The notes under the pieces were generated by a model that saw only the letters and a program-made list of their open reading frames with translations, did no database searches and was not told the origin of the DNA. Shown here one piece after another: positions 26,849-35,867 of a DNA stretch of 64,000 bases. Source of the stretch: an uncultured Actinomycetes bacterium (GTDB lineage: Bacteria > Actinomycetota > CADDZG01 > WHSQ01); NCBI GenBank assembly GCA_937863385.1, contig CALMBW010000002.1, forward strand, positions 120,369-184,368, given 5' to 3'. The position numbers and the translations under genes were made by a program. How positions within the stretch are numbered: the first letter of the stretch is position 1; every line of letters begins with the position of its first letter.

Positions 26849-27552
26849 CAGACCCCGACTTCAGTGGCCTCAAAGCGGTGTTCATCAATTGCACCCTCAA
26901 GCGCTCGCCCGAGGATTCTCATACGCAACTCCTGATGGACCGTTCGATCGAGATCATGCGTTCGCGCGGGGTGGAGGTTGAGTCGATCCGCGCTGTGGAC
27001 CAGGATCTGGCCGTCGGCGTGTGGCCGGACATGACCGAACACGGATGGGCCACAGATGCGTGGCCGGCGCTGTTCGCCAAGGTGCTGGATGCGAACATCC
27101 TCGTGCTGGGCTCTCCGATCTGGCTAGGAGAGAAGTCGTCGGTATGCACGCACGTGATCGAACGGCTTTACGGCAACTCGAGCCAGCTGAACGAGCAGGG
27201 GCAATACGCGTACTACGGGCGTGCAGGCGGCTGCCTGATCACCGGCAACGAAGACGGCATCAAGCACTGCTCGATGGGCATCCTGTACGCGCTCCAGCAT
27301 CTCGGCTTCACGATCCCGCCCCAAGCTGATGCAGGATGGATCGGTGAAGCGGGCCCCGGTCCTTCCTACGGGGACGACGGGGCGGGGTTCGACAATGACT
27401 TCACCAATCGCAACATGACGTTCATGACCTACAACCTGATGCATGTGGCTGCGATGCTGAAGGAGAGAGGCGGGTTTCCCGCTTTCGGCAACCAAAGGTC
27501 ACAGTGGGACGCCGGTTGTCGCTGGGACTTCCCTAACCCCGAGCATCGATGA
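26845..27552 (+). CDS. Flavodoxin-like NAD(P)H-dependent FMN reductase family protein
   Basis: This 235-residue protein has the flavodoxin-like fold pattern: AVFINCTLKRSPEDSHTQLLM (phosphate loop region of FMN binding), ILVLGSPIWLGEKSSVCTHVIERL, and GCLITGNEDGIKHC in the third loop. Such proteins reduce quinones, metals or small organics. The ATG lies in the stop of the aminotransferase gene (ATGA), so it is the third gene of the operon. The substrate is not inferable. Confidence 0.82.
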   Translation: MTDPDFSGLKAVFINCTLKRSPEDSHTQLLMDRSIEIMRSRGVEVESIRAVDQDLAVGVWPDMTEHGWATDAWPALFAKVLDANILVLGSPIWLGEKSSVCTHVIERLYGNSSQLNEQGQYAYYGRAGGCLITGNEDGIKHCSMGILYALQHLGFTIPPQADAGWIGEAGPGPSYGDDGAGFDNDFTNRNMTFMTYNLMHVAAMLKERGGFPAFGNQRSQWDAGCRWDFPNPEHR

Positions 27553-27576
27553 CCTTCGGTTCCGCTAGCACGGCCG

Positions 27577-27582
27577 TAGCAT
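27577..27582 (+). promoter_or_regulatory. -10 element TAGCAT before a leaderless GTG start
   Basis: TAGCAT ends seven bases before the GTG at 27590. No ribosome binding site is present. It lies in the 37-bp gap after the flavodoxin-like gene, so the next gene has its own promoter. Confidence 0.45.
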
Positions 27583-27589
27583 CTGACGC

Positions 27590-28147
27590 GTGAATCTCTC
27601 TACGGGCACAAGGGTAGTGGCGGGGATCGCCGTCGCTCTGGTGATGATGACGTACCTCGTGATCGTGGATCTGGGTGTTAGTGCCGGAAGGATCCATAGA
27701 GGGGTCAAGGTGGCCGGGATCGACGTCGGCGGCCTGACGGTGCTCGAAGCGTTCAATAAGCTCGATCCCATCGGAGACCAGCTCGCTCGCAGCCCTCTCA
27801 ATTTCATTCCGACCGAAGCCGGTCCGCCCTGCAGCATCGTTCCCGAAGACTTGGGATGGTTCCCCGAGAGCGACGAAACCGCCGACCTAGCTTATGAGGT
27901 CGGTCGTGAAGGGTTCGTTCTGTCCGCTTTGATCGACCGGGTCCGGGCCTGGACGGGCGCTATCGATGTCGGATGGGCGGACAAGCCGAGCGCCCGAAAG
28001 GTCACTAAGTTCATCGATGATTGCGAAGGACAGCTAGAACCTTTCGGGATCGAGATAGACAGAGCGAGACTCAGGTTCCGCTTGAAACAAGCGATCGGGG
28101 GATATCCCTACCAGCAAGACCACGAACTGCCGCTGGCCGAGAACTAG
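27590..28147 (+). CDS. Membrane-anchored protein with a PG_binding_4-like segment
   Basis: The 185-residue protein has an N-terminal membrane anchor (TRVVAGIAVALVMMTYLVIV). It is followed by GVKVAGIDVGGLTVLEAFNKL, the recurring opening of the domain found before VanW or L,D-transpeptidase modules in Gram-positives. No VanW or YkuD catalytic domain follows, so it is short for that family. The outside part ends with an acidic/basic helix region. It may bind cell wall. It converges on a membrane kinase gene with seven bases between the stops. Confidence 0.6.
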   Translation: MNLSTGTRVVAGIAVALVMMTYLVIVDLGVSAGRIHRGVKVAGIDVGGLTVLEAFNKLDPIGDQLARSPLNFIPTEAGPPCSIVPEDLGWFPESDETADLAYEVGREGFVLSALIDRVRAWTGAIDVGWADKPSARKVTKFIDDCEGQLEPFGIEIDRARLRFRLKQAIGGYPYQQDHELPLAEN

Positions 28148-28154
28148 TGGTGCA

Positions 28155-29465
28155 CTACGAGCCGGCGGGATCGCCCTCGCCGCTCTGTGTCGAGGATGGT
28201 TCTTGCTCACCGGTGCCGGCATCTGCGGGTGATGACGCGGGAGAGGGTTCGTCCGGAGCGGGAGTAGGAGAAGGCTCGACGGGTGCCGGATCCTTTTCCT
28301 CTTTCGGCTTCTTCTCGTTCGCCTTAGCGTTGGAGCCATCAGCCTTGTCGTCCGCAGTCGCTGCCGGCGACGCGGAGGCGGAGGGGGTCGCAACTGCAGT
28401 GGTGGCAGGTGAGGTCTCACTGGGAGAGGGCGACGGCTTCTTGCGCTTGACCGGTGGAGCAGTTCCCTCCTCGGTCGTAGCAGCGGCAGGAGTATCGTCT
28501 GATGAGCGGGCGATGAGCGCCGCGGAGGTCAGCCCTAGCAGGGCCAGGACCACTAAGGTGGCGACCAGAACTCGTGGCTTTCGTGAAACGTCTACATCTT
28601 CGATCTCGGCCTGCTCGGATACGACTGCCGCGAAAGCTGCTGTCGCTTCGTTGCGCCCCGCGAGTGTCCCGGCGATCGCGTCGGCGAGCACGTTTCCGTT
28701 CGCATAGCGCACCATCGGATCTTTCGCGAGACATGTCATCACGAGGGCATCGATGTTGGGGTCGAGATTTTCGACGTGACTGCTCGGTGGTTCGGGATCC
28801 TTGTCGACCTGAGCGATCGCAATCGCCGTGACGTTGTCGGCTTCGAACGGGCGCCGGCCGCAGATCAACTCATAGAGGACTACGCCGAGCGAATAGACGT
28901 CGGAGGCGGGGGTCGCATCCTGCCCCGATACCTGCTCGGGGGAGATGTAGTGAGGCGAACCGATCGCCGTGCCCGTGGCAGTCAGGCGTTCGGCCCCCAT
29001 CCCAGCCGAGATCCCGAAGTCGGCGATCTTGGCGTTCAGGTCCTCATCCAGAAGGATGTTCCCAGGCTTGATGTCCCTGTGGACGAGACCAGCCTCGTGA
29101 GCAGCGCCGGCCCCCCGTGACGCCTGCTCCACGAGCTCGAGCGCTCGCTCGACCGTAAGGGATTCTCCCAGGTCCGCTAGGGCTCCGCCTGTGAGGTACT
29201 CCATCACCAGGTAGGGACGGTCAGAGTCCTGGCCGAAATCGAGCACCGAAACCACACCCGGATGCGAGATCCGAGCCACCGACTGAGCCTCGGCGAAGAA
29301 CCGTACGAGGAACTCAGGGTCTTGAGCCAGGCGGGGCGCGAGGAACTTGATCGCGACATCGCGATCTAGTCTGGTGTCCCTGGCTCGCCACACCTCGGCC
29401 ATGCCGCCAGAGCCGATGGGAGCGGTGAGCTCGTAGCGGTCCTGGATCAAGGTTCCTTGTTCCAC
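28155..29465 (-). CDS. Membrane serine/threonine protein kinase (PknB-like)
   Basis: The kinase domain spans about residues 10-270: GSGGMAEVWRA (P-loop), DVAIKFL (catalytic Lys), GLVHRDIKPGNILL (HRD loop), KIADFGIS (DFG) and GSPHYISPEQV. A juxtamembrane segment is followed by one membrane helix (RVLVATLVVLALLGLTSAALIA). The last ~110 residues are outside the membrane, low-complexity and rich in Pro, Ser, Glu and Lys. No PASTA repeats are visible, so this is a sensor of another kind. GTG 29465 is chosen because homology begins just after it; the ribosome site is weak. It diverges from the acylase gene. Confidence 0.9.
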   Translation of the reverse strand: MEQGTLIQDRYELTAPIGSGGMAEVWRARDTRLDRDVAIKFLAPRLAQDPEFLVRFFAEAQSVARISHPGVVSVLDFGQDSDRPYLVMEYLTGGALADLGESLTVERALELVEQASRGAGAAHEAGLVHRDIKPGNILLDEDLNAKIADFGISAGMGAERLTATGTAIGSPHYISPEQVSGQDATPASDVYSLGVVLYELICGRRPFEADNVTAIAIAQVDKDPEPPSSHVENLDPNIDALVMTCLAKDPMVRYANGNVLADAIAGTLAGRNEATAAFAAVVSEQAEIEDVDVSRKPRVLVATLVVLALLGLTSAALIARSSDDTPAAATTEEGTAPPVKRKKPSPSPSETSPATTAVATPSASASPAATADDKADGSNAKANEKKPKEEKDPAPVEPSPTPAPDEPSPASSPADAGTGEQEPSSTQSGEGDPAGS

Positions 29466-29569
29466 GACCCCTACTTGCCCGCCTAGCCGAACAGGCAAAC
29501 GAAAAGGAGTTGGGGCGGCTCTCGCCAATCCTGCACATATCGGACCATTCAGGGAGGTTCTTCCAGAAG

Positions 29570-32209
29570 ATGCGACGCCACGTAAGTCTCTTGCTCTGCT
29601 CGTTGCTAGTTGCCGCACTCGCCCCGGTCTCTGCTGTCGCCCAGGACGAAGGTCCCCCACCCGTGCCCGACACGATCCGGGGATATGCCGTCATGCCTCC
29701 CGGCCAGGATGGGACCATCACCGCTGCTGAGTTCGCCAGCGGGAACTATGGTTCCCACTTCGACGACCAGCTCGAGATGTACGCCAACCTCGTCACCGAT
29801 GACGACGTGACCGAGGAGGAGTTGCTCACCTATTTCAAGGCGTTCCAGATGGCCCCCGAGGGCGAGATCGAGGACAGCTACTCGCCTGCCGAGGGAGTAA
29901 CCGTCTACCGCGACAGCTTCGGAACGCCGCACATCTATGCAGAAACCCAAGACCTAGCGAGCTTCGCTGCTGGCTACGTTACTGCCGAGGACCGGTTGTT
30001 CCAGATGGATGTTTTCCGCAAGGCAGCCCGAGGACAATTGGCCGGCTTCGCGGGCGACAGCTTGCTCGATTTCGACATCGCCACTCGCCGCGAGGGTTAC
30101 ACCGAAGCCGAGGTGCAAGCGATGTTCGACTCGCTCGATGACCGGTTCGGCGAGACCGGGGTCGCACTGCAGACGGGTATCCAAGCGTACGCCGACGGTG
30201 TGAACGCTTACATCGATGAATCGGGTTCGGACCCGATGACGCGACCTTTCGAGTACGACGCTACAGGGAACACGGCTCCAGAGCACCCACAGCCGTGGAC
30301 GGCTCTCGACACGATGTACATAGCGATCCTCCAACTGCGGGTGTTCGGAGAGACCGCAGGAGGCGAGCTTCTGAACTCGGGGTTCTACGCATACCTGGTG
30401 GAGAAGCACGGGAAGAAGAAGGGGCGCAAGCTTTATAACGAGCTCCTGTTCCAGAACGATCGCAACTCGGCGACGTCGATCCCTGCCGCTGAGGCGAACT
30501 TCAAAACCCAGCGTCTGCGAAAGGTGAACTGGCGCTCGGTTGCTATCCCAGACAATGCAGCGGAGGTGTCGAGACGACAGGCTCGTCTAACGAGCATGCA
30601 AACCGGCGTGCTCGAGTCGCTCGGGTTCAAGAAGCAGGCCTCGAATGCATTACTGGTGTCCGCCGAGGAATCGGCAACGGGCAATCCGCTTCTGCTTGGC
30701 GGTCCCCAGGTGGGCCACGCACTCCCATCCTTCTTCATGGACATCTCGGTTCACGCTCCGGGTGTTGATTTCCGTGGGCCCGCAGTGCCGGGAACCTCGG
30801 CCCTGATCCCACTGGGACGTGGTGCCGACTACGCCTGGTCCTTGACGACCGGGTACTCGGACGCCGTGGACGTGAGAGCGGAATTGCTGTGCGAGCCGGA
30901 TGGTTCCGAGCCGAAGCAGGATTCCAACGCGTACATGTTCAAGGGCGAATGCATCGAGATGGAGTCGCGCGAGGAATCGTTCGAGGTTCGCTCGACCCCC
31001 ACCGACCAGAGCCCACAGCCACCTCGCACCGAAACTCGCACCTTCTACAGGACGGTTCACGGTCCCGTGTTCCAGCGGGCCCAGGTGAAAGGGAAGCCCG
31101 TCGCTTTCGTCAAACAGCGCTACTTCTGGATGAAAGAGACGGAGTCGTTGCCTTCCTTCTACGAATGGAACACGGGGGTGGAGTCTCTGGAAGATTTCGC
31201 AGCCGCAGCCAAACGGTTCACTATGTCCTTCAACTCTTTCTACGCGGACAGCGAGCACATCGCTTACTTCCATGTCGGTATGTACCCGGTGCGTGCCAAG
31301 GGCGTGCATCCCTCTCTGCCGGTGTGGGGAACGGGCAAGTGGGAGTGGGGAAAGAAGCGGCGCAGCTACAAGCTGCAGCCAAAGATCATCGATCCCGAGC
31401 AAGGCTGGGTGGCGAACTGGAACAACAAGCCCGCCTTGGGCTGGGACAACCAAGATGGGTTCAAGTGGGGGCCCGTTCATCGGGTGCGTTTACTGATCGA
31501 TCGCATGCGCGAGTTGCTGGATGGGTCGGGCAGAGCGGAGGTTTCCGACATCGTGGACGTGATCCGCGACGCGGCGACGCGAGACGCTCGGGGCGCTTAC
31601 CTCGGCCCCCTCATGACGAAGGCGGCAGCGAAACTCCCTGCTGCAGATAAGGACGAAGCCTACGAACAAGCACTCGGCATCGTCGAAGAGTGGATCGCTG
31701 CCGGCTCACACCGGGCCAACATCGATGGTGACGACGAGATGGATAACGGACCGGCCCTTGCCATCTTCGATGCCTGGTACGACCAGCTCGTTCATCTGAC
31801 CTTTGACGACGAGATCGGCGAGGACGGCTATGCACTCATGGCCGACGCACCGGTCACCAACTACAACCCGGCCAACGGAGGCGGTTTCTGGTTCGACTTC
31901 TCGTCCTACCTCTACAACCTTTTCAAACCGAAACTCTCTGCAAGAGCTTTCTCGACGGACCGTTGCGACAACATCACCACCGAGGAGTCTGAGACGTGTC
32001 GAGATCTGGCCGCGGCGGCGCTGAAGGCGGCGTTGGCACTGCTCATCGAGGAACAAGGCGAAGACATGAGTGCATGGACGATGCCGGCCGAGAACATCTC
32101 GTTCACGGACAATGCGAACTCAGCCAGCGCCGGCTCTGTTGACGACATCCCATGGCAGAACCGAGGCTCGGAGAACCACATCGTCGAGATCCTCGACGAT
32201 GCCGACTGA
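29570..32209 (+). CDS. Secreted penicillin acylase family (S45) amidohydrolase
   Basis: The 879-residue precursor has a signal peptide (MRRHVSLLLCSLLVAALAP, then VSAVAQ). The alpha chain begins with the family segment GVTVYRDSFGTPHIYAE and AAGYVTAEDRLFQMD. Autoproteolysis would occur before Ser358 (KKQA/SNALLVS), which becomes the N-terminal nucleophile of the beta chain, followed by GNPLLLGGPQVGH. Family members hydrolyse beta-lactam side chains, acyl-homoserine lactones or other N-acyl compounds; the substrate here is unknown. GGGAGG precedes the ATG at 29570. It is monocistronic, convergent with a propeller gene. Confidence 0.92.
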   Translation: MRRHVSLLLCSLLVAALAPVSAVAQDEGPPPVPDTIRGYAVMPPGQDGTITAAEFASGNYGSHFDDQLEMYANLVTDDDVTEEELLTYFKAFQMAPEGEIEDSYSPAEGVTVYRDSFGTPHIYAETQDLASFAAGYVTAEDRLFQMDVFRKAARGQLAGFAGDSLLDFDIATRREGYTEAEVQAMFDSLDDRFGETGVALQTGIQAYADGVNAYIDESGSDPMTRPFEYDATGNTAPEHPQPWTALDTMYIAILQLRVFGETAGGELLNSGFYAYLVEKHGKKKGRKLYNELLFQNDRNSATSIPAAEANFKTQRLRKVNWRSVAIPDNAAEVSRRQARLTSMQTGVLESLGFKKQASNALLVSAEESATGNPLLLGGPQVGHALPSFFMDISVHAPGVDFRGPAVPGTSALIPLGRGADYAWSLTTGYSDAVDVRAELLCEPDGSEPKQDSNAYMFKGECIEMESREESFEVRSTPTDQSPQPPRTETRTFYRTVHGPVFQRAQVKGKPVAFVKQRYFWMKETESLPSFYEWNTGVESLEDFAAAAKRFTMSFNSFYADSEHIAYFHVGMYPVRAKGVHPSLPVWGTGKWEWGKKRRSYKLQPKIIDPEQGWVANWNNKPALGWDNQDGFKWGPVHRVRLLIDRMRELLDGSGRAEVSDIVDVIRDAATRDARGAYLGPLMTKAAAKLPAADKDEAYEQALGIVEEWIAAGSHRANIDGDDEMDNGPALAIFDAWYDQLVHLTFDDEIGEDGYALMADAPVTNYNPANGGGFWFDFSSYLYNLFKPKLSARAFSTDRCDNITTEESETCRDLAAAALKAALALLIEEQGEDMSAWTMPAENISFTDNANSASAGSVDDIPWQNRGSENHIVEILDDAD

Positions 32210-32222
32210 GCAGACAGAGGCC

Positions 32223-33641
32223 CTAAGGCAACGGGAGCGGGGGCAGGTCTGGGTCGGTGTCCTCGTCCAAGCCGAGGTCACCGGCCAGGCCTAGCCTGCA
32301 AGCGAACCCATAGAGGTCGGTCGGTGTCCCAACCGTTGACTCCGCGAACCACTCCGGCCTGATAGCAGCTTTGACCGTGGGGGCATTGCGCACTTTTCCT
32401 CCCGGCAGCGACAGCTTCAAGACATCGATCCCGTGGGACGCGTCGAACGAGTAAACGATCGAGCCCGTCGGATCCGTCGGGGGGAAGTAGGCGGCCCAGT
32501 TCAGTGAGTTCGGTGGGACGAAATAGCCGATCTGGCGAACATCCGCGGGGTTGCTAACGTCCAGGAACCTCGTTCCCTGCTCGTACCAACCTTGCGCGAC
32601 GACCTTGCCGCGAACGTCGAAGTAATGGGCGCTGCACATAGCGGCGGGTGACGCAGCGCCTGCGACGTTCAGCTCCGTCGCCCACTGGTCCAGCAACGTC
32701 ACTTGTTCGCCGGTGGGCATCCCCTTCTTCGGCCCTTTCTTGTAAACCGGTACCTTCCATGTTTCGAACGAGCCGGCGCCCTTACATCCCGGACGGGTGT
32801 AGTCCTCCTCGGTGATGTAGACAACGCCCGAGTTCCTCGTCCGATACGAGTTGTGCAAGATGAAGTCGTTCGGGTTCGAACCGTCTCCGATGCCGAGTTC
32901 TTCGAAGTATGTGGAAAGGCCGCGTTCATCGGTTTGGGCGACGATCTTGCCCAAACCGTCACCCGTGTAGCCCTTGGGCAGCTTGTAGGCGACCGCGCCA
33001 CCGAAACCAACTACCCAGGCCAGCCCGTTGCCGTCCACCTGAACGTCGTGCGTGGCCGCCTCGCCGTATGCGGGCGATTCGAAGATTCCCTTGTCTACCG
33101 GTTGGGAAGGATCGGCTAGGTCGATAACGCGGATCCCGCTGATGTCGGTAACCCATGCGAACCTGCAGTCGAGCATGCACGAAACGGTGTGGCCCGGCCC
33201 CCCGGAGATGGGGTTGCCACCCATCTGGAAACTCGTCAGAAGCGCGGGTGCGCCAGGATCGGAGATGTCGATCACGTGCAAGATGCCGGTGCTTTCCGCG
33301 GCGTCGTTGCTGATCAGCAAGATGTTCCCGCCGAGATCGACGTCTTCGTTCTCGAAATGGGGCAGCGGTAACCGCGACACCTCAGCGGGAGCTGCAGGAT
33401 CACTTACGTCGTAGACGGTGAGACCCGCTACTGAGGTTGTGTACATAAAGCCGTCTCGGAATCGGGCCCCGATGATCCCGGGATTCGGCAGAGAGGTGAG
33501 CAGAGTCACGTTCTCGGACGCGAGCAAACCGGTGGGGTCGCTGGGAACCTGCGCCACCGAAGTCGATGCAGGGAGCGCGGATGCGGCGATAACCAACGTT
33601 GCAACGAACGCCTTGACCCTGATCACCAATAACACCCCCAT
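32223..33641 (-). CDS. Secreted LVIVD-type beta-propeller protein
   Basis: The 472-residue protein has a signal peptide (FVATLVIAASALPAS) and repeats of the type LTVYDVSDPAAPAEVSRL, LHVIDISDPGAPALLTSF, IRVIDLADPSQPVDKG and TRFLDVSNPADVRQIGYF. These LVIVD repeats build a beta-propeller at the cell surface. It contains a few cysteines (CMLDC). Start: ATG 33641 gives the longest frame, but GTG 33626 has GGGGGTG six bases upstream and may be the true start; the signal peptide is retained either way. The function is unknown. Confidence 0.78.
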   Translation of the reverse strand: MGVLLVIRVKAFVATLVIAASALPASTSVAQVPSDPTGLLASENVTLLTSLPNPGIIGARFRDGFMYTTSVAGLTVYDVSDPAAPAEVSRLPLPHFENEDVDLGGNILLISNDAAESTGILHVIDISDPGAPALLTSFQMGGNPISGGPGHTVSCMLDCRFAWVTDISGIRVIDLADPSQPVDKGIFESPAYGEAATHDVQVDGNGLAWVVGFGGAVAYKLPKGYTGDGLGKIVAQTDERGLSTYFEELGIGDGSNPNDFILHNSYRTRNSGVVYITEEDYTRPGCKGAGSFETWKVPVYKKGPKKGMPTGEQVTLLDQWATELNVAGAASPAAMCSAHYFDVRGKVVAQGWYEQGTRFLDVSNPADVRQIGYFVPPNSLNWAAYFPPTDPTGSIVYSFDASHGIDVLKLSLPGGKVRNAPTVKAAIRPEWFAESTVGTPTDLYGFACRLGLAGDLGLDEDTDPDLPPLPLP

Positions 33642-33818
33642 CTGCCCGAGCGCCCTAGAGCGCCGCTTACACGAGATGTTCTCCGACAGGCGTGCCGTAC
33701 AAAATGGCTAATAGGGACCATTTCTCCGCCGATGCACATAGCTCTGCACGGCAAGAGTCCGATGCCCGGTGCCTCTGCTAACGTCAACTTCGACGGCCAC
33801 GAGATACGGAGGACGACG

Positions 33819-34919
33819 TTGTCCCTAGATCCGAACCGGCTCCCAGACATGCCCGAGCTGATGATCGCAGGGCCTGGCGAGCTGCATGAAGAAGACCTAA
33901 GCATCCTGGGCTCCCAGCTCATGGCCCATTACGGGGACGTCTGGACGCAACTGCACGCCGACGCGCTCGCCGCTTTGGGCAGATTCTTGGGCGCGGCCGA
34001 TATTCCTTACGTGATCCCGGGCACAGGGACGACGTGTCTCGACGCTGCTTATTTCAACCTCTTCGAAGCCGGACAGAAAGTGGTCGTCTGCGACACGGGC
34101 TACTTCGGGCAACGCAGCAAGGAGCTGGCTCTTGCCCATCGACTAGAGGTCGTCGAGGTCCCGGTCGAGGTTGGGGCACCGATCGATCCTGCCCGGATCG
34201 CCGACGTGATCGACGGAGCACACGGTGTCGTGACCGTCCACGTAGAGACCGCGACCGGTGTGCGTCACCCCATCGAAGAGATCGCGCGGGTCGCTCATGG
34301 CTCTGGTGCCGTCTACATGGTGGACGGGATCGCGTCCGTCGGCGGCGAGAAGGTGAACGTTGATGAGATGGAGCTCGATTGCTTGGTAACGGGTACCCAG
34401 AAGGGACTCGAATCTCCACCGGGGTTGGGGATCTTGGCATTGAGCGCTGGGGGCCGAGCCCGCGTTGAAGCAAGAAGCGAGCGCCCCGACTCCTGGTATC
34501 TCGATCTCAAGATCTGGGACAAGTACAGGACCGAATGGGGTTCCTGGCACCCCCATCCAGTCACCATGCCGACCGCCCTCGTGATGGCCATGTATTCGAG
34601 CATCCGCCGCATCCTCGATCACGGCCTTGATGCCTGGATCGAGCGTCGCGCTGCGCTTGCTCAGAAGGTACGCGCAGGGTTGACCGAACTTGGGCTCGAT
34701 CTCGTTCCCGAGGAGGGGGCGGGGGCCAATCTGGTCGTTGCTGCATGGGCGGATGATCCCGCCGCGATCCAAGCACACCTTCTCGACAACGGCGTGATGA
34801 TCTCGGGCGGGCTCACCCCCACTGCCGGTAAAGCGATACGCATCGGCTTGATGGGTCGCACGGCTACCGAGGAACACGTCGACCGGGTGCTGAAGTTGAT
34901 CGGCGAGGCGCTCGCCTAG
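33819..34919 (+). CDS. Class V aminotransferase (alanine/serine-glyoxylate type)
   Basis: This 366-residue PLP enzyme shows VIPGTGTTCLDAAYFNL, VHVETATGVRHPIEEI, YMVDGIASVGGEKV, the PLP lysine in TGTQKGLESPPG, and a C-terminal AIRIGLMGRTATEEHVD, all as in AGXT-type aminotransferases. It would move an amino group to glyoxylate or a similar acceptor. TTG 33819 is chosen because GGAGG lies seven bases upstream and homology (LPDMPELMIAGPGE) starts just after; the in-frame ATG 33732 adds 29 poorly conserved residues. No partner gene is adjacent. Confidence 0.85.
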   Translation: MSLDPNRLPDMPELMIAGPGELHEEDLSILGSQLMAHYGDVWTQLHADALAALGRFLGAADIPYVIPGTGTTCLDAAYFNLFEAGQKVVVCDTGYFGQRSKELALAHRLEVVEVPVEVGAPIDPARIADVIDGAHGVVTVHVETATGVRHPIEEIARVAHGSGAVYMVDGIASVGGEKVNVDEMELDCLVTGTQKGLESPPGLGILALSAGGRARVEARSERPDSWYLDLKIWDKYRTEWGSWHPHPVTMPTALVMAMYSSIRRILDHGLDAWIERRAALAQKVRAGLTELGLDLVPEEGAGANLVVAAWADDPAAIQAHLLDNGVMISGGLTPTAGKAIRIGLMGRTATEEHVDRVLKLIGEALA

Positions 34920-34934
34920 CCTTTTCGCTATCGG

Positions 34935-35867
34935 TCAGGTTTGCGACTGCACCTCTAGGGATGCGGCAACACGCAGGTCCCGGTACAGCAACTGTGGATC
35001 GCCCAAGCGTCGCCGCAGCTCGCGCTCGAGCCCCGCTATCGGGTACAGGTTCTGGGGTGCCCGTGGGTCCTTGTGACTGGCCGATGCGAAGCGGGGCAGT
35101 GTCTTGGTCACCGTCGAGGCAAGCTTGATCGCTTCTTCGATGGGGGCGTCCGCCGAGGTTTCGCATCTGACGACCCCGGCCCACTGATGCCCCTTTGCAC
35201 CTGGAAGGCGCACGTACCAACAGAACCGCCCCCATCTCCCGAGCGTTAGGAAGACCGGTGTTCTTTGGCCGGCATCGAGTTGTGACACCACCATCCCTAG
35301 CTCCTCGGGCAGGTAGTTCACGTGGTGTGTCTTGACGTAGCCCACCCGTTGCGGTCCGCCCAGGTTGCCCCGCAAGGGACCGTCAACGAGTGTGAGGTCG
35401 GTGTTGTGATCGTCGGCGATCGCCGACTCGAGCTCGCCCATGCGATCTTGGATCGCGAGCCAAAGCTCTTCGGAGGAGTCGCCTTTCGCGCGGCGGACGC
35501 CGTAGTGCGCATGACGGCTGGTGATGGATGCAGCTTCGGTCGCTGCACTGAACAGCCCCCGCTCAACGGTCGCTGCAACGACCTGGGCCGATCCATCGCA
35601 ACGGATCGCGCCCGCCGCGTACGAAGCGCAGACCCCCGGTCTGCTCCCCGTCGGGGTTTCTATCCACACTCGGGCGTCGATCCTGCGGACCCCATCGGTG
35701 AAGAGGACCGAGGAGGGCACTTCGGTGGAAGTGCCGGGGGTCAAGGGCTTCCATCTCGCGGCCGGCAGTTCGACGTTGACATCGACCTTCGTGTCTGCGC
35801 CGAACCGGTCGTCCATCTCCATAGGGCTGCCATAGTCGGTTGCCCAAGCCTCGATCGCGAACCTCAT
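34935..35867 (-). CDS. nurA: NurA-family nuclease
   Basis: The 310-residue protein has NurA features: an acidic site in VLFTDGVRRIDA (Asp58), a second in LTLVDGPLRG (Asp162), VGYVKTHHVNYL around Lys179, and a C-terminal segment ending in a basic helical stretch. NurA is a 5'-3' exonuclease/ssDNA endonuclease that works with the HerA translocase to make 3' overhangs at DNA breaks. The identity is supported by its place as last gene of herA-sbcD-sbcC-nurA, with the ATG inside the sbcC stop (ATGA). Sequence similarity to archaeal NurA is recognisable only at motif level. Confidence 0.8.
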   Translation of the reverse strand: MRFAIEAWATDYGSPMEMDDRFGADTKVDVNVELPAARWKPLTPGTSTEVPSSVLFTDGVRRIDARVWIETPTGSRPGVCASYAAGAIRCDGSAQVVAATVERGLFSAATEAASITSRHAHYGVRRAKGDSSEELWLAIQDRMGELESAIADDHNTDLTLVDGPLRGNLGGPQRVGYVKTHHVNYLPEELGMVVSQLDAGQRTPVFLTLGRWGRFCWYVRLPGAKGHQWAGVVRCETSADAPIEEAIKLASTVTKTLPRFASASHKDPRAPQNLYPIAGLERELRRRLGDPQLLYRDLRVAASLEVQSQT

